Below, piece by piece: positions 12,906-13,570 of a DNA stretch of 13,570 bases. A program made the position numbers and the translations under genes. The DNA lies in NCBI GenBank assembly GCA_030633015.1, contig DAOVTR010000009.1, forward strand, positions 1 to 13,570, written 5' to 3'. Every line of letters begins with the position of its first letter. Position 1 is the first letter of the stretch. A model generated the notes under the pieces. It made no database searches. It was not told the DNA's origin and saw only the letters and a program-made list of their open reading frames with translations. The DNA comes from Bdellovibrionales bacterium (GTDB lineage: Bacteria; Bdellovibrionota; Bacteriovoracia; Bacteriovoracales; Bacteriovoracaceae).

Positions 12906-13565
12906 TTATTTAACTTTTAGACCTTTTTCTGCCCAAAATTTCTTTGCTCCACTATGAACAGGAGTAACGATACCGGAAAGAGCACCTTTAACACTCATTG
13001 CCTTTGCAGTACTTTTAACCTTGATCATATATGAAAGTCCTTCTTTAGAGAAAATATTCTTTAATGAATTATAAACTATATCAGATTTAACATGCTTTCC
13101 AGCAACCCAAAGAGCTGAGTCTTGAAAAGTCTTTACTGGATTTTTTTGTCCTCTATAAGTTTTAGCAGGAATATCTAATTTTGTGTAAAATGGATAATCT
13201 CTGAAAAAACCAGCTTTATTTCCTGCTTCAACAATATCTAAGATTGTAACTTTATTGCTTGAAGAAGCTTGAATAACTGCTGCATTTGGATAACCTGCAA
13301 ATACCCACATGGCATCAATAAGTCTATCACTCAAAGCTGAAGCAGCTTTTGAATAACCAATAAATTCAACTTTCATTTGATCCCATAGACCAAGTGAAGT
13401 AAAAAATCTTTGAGCAGATCCGGCAGCGCCAGAACCAGCTCCTCCAACAGCAACTCTTTTTCCTTTTAAGTCAGAAACTTTTTTAATTCCGACATCGTAA
13501 AAATCTTTAGCAATGCTTTTACCAACACCGGGAATTATTTGTAGATCTTTAAGTTGATTTGTCAT
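12906..13565 (-). CDS. TAXI-family TRAP binding protein, C-terminal part, with a helix-hairpin-helix N-terminus (chimera)
   Basis: Residues 26-219 match the second part of TAXI binding proteins: GIKKVSDLKGKRVAVGGAGS (26-45), MKVEFIGYSKAASALSDRLI, WVFAGYPNAAV, DYPFYTKLDIPAKTYRGQ and VHSGAKKFWAEKG. These periplasmic proteins feed solute to the TRAP permease, here encoded next downstream. A complete TAXI protein has about 320 residues and a signal peptide. Here the signal and first lobe are absent, and residues 4-25 read QLKDLQIIPGVGKSIAKDFY followed by DV. That is a helix-hairpin-helix sequence like cytoplasmic Cdd1/'pathogenicity locus' proteins. The switch falls in GIKKVSDLKGK (13458-13490), which suits both families. 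The frame stays open to the window edge (GAT before the ATG). As it stands the product is unlikely to be exported. It is a recombinant remnant or an assembly join. Confidence 0.75.
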   Translation of the reverse strand: MTNQLKDLQIIPGVGKSIAKDFYDVGIKKVSDLKGKRVAVGGAGSGAAGSAQRFFTSLGLWDQMKVEFIGYSKAASALSDRLIDAMWVFAGYPNAAVIQASSSNKVTILDIVEAGNKAGFFRDYPFYTKLDIPAKTYRGQKNPVKTFQDSALWVAGKHVKSDIVYNSLKNIFSKEGLSYMIKVKSTAKAMSVKGALSGIVTPVHSGAKKFWAEKGLKVK

Positions 13566-13570
13566 ATCAT

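Overview
The window is AT-rich and tightly packed with bacterial genes. Gene content points to a Gram-negative predatory-type bacterium of the Bdellovibrionota, most like Bacteriovorax/Halobacteriovorax. The clues are several Cys-anchored lipoproteins, a secreted HExxH peptidase, a CarD-family regulator, a bacterial scramblase-like protein and a Gly-tailed RRM protein beside rpsU. The lineage is inferred from gene content and composition only. No tRNA, rRNA, CRISPR array, transposase or integrase is visible.

Layout. 1-933 (+): the tail of an unidentified gene, then a divergent leucyl/phenylalanyl-tRNA-protein transferase relative. 930-3030 (-): a lipoprotein with three related Cys-His...Cys modules and a 42-nt tandem repeat, a secreted metallopeptidase and a hotdog thioesterase. 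The peptidase ribosome binding site lies inside an 18-bp hairpin. 3242-6362 (+): a complete molybdate ABC importer (modA-modB-modC) followed closely by a scramblase/LURP-one family gene, ended by a terminator-like hairpin. 6524-7523 (+): CarD-family regulator, RRM RNA-binding protein and ribosomal protein S21 in one overlapping operon. 7605-9194 (+): two lipoprotein genes, the second behind a good sigma-54 (-24/-12) promoter match and followed by a strong terminator. 9247-10191 (-): a DUF523-DUF1722 fusion (TudS-like desulfidase domain plus YbgA-like domain) with its own promoter, placed so that the mRNA should be leaderless. 10240-13565 (-): a TRAP-TAXI transporter (binding protein, fused permease) coupled to a UspA protein by an ATGA overlap.

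How the genes work together. ModABC should import molybdate or tungstate. The CarD-RRM-S21 operon groups control of transcription initiation, RNA binding and a ribosomal subunit protein. The TAXI/TRAP/Usp set is a secondary, ion-driven uptake system with a stress-type nucleotide-binding protein, and an intrinsic terminator between binding protein and permease would set their ratio.

Most unusual points: (1) the TAXI binding-protein frame at the right edge has lost its signal peptide and first lobe, and begins instead with a helix-hairpin-helix sequence, joined at a stretch common to both families (recombination or misassembly); (2) the transferase-like protein lacks residues used by true Aat enzymes; (3) the SD-sequestering hairpin; (4) the sigma-54 promoter on a lipoprotein gene; (5) the apparently leaderless DUF523-DUF1722 gene.
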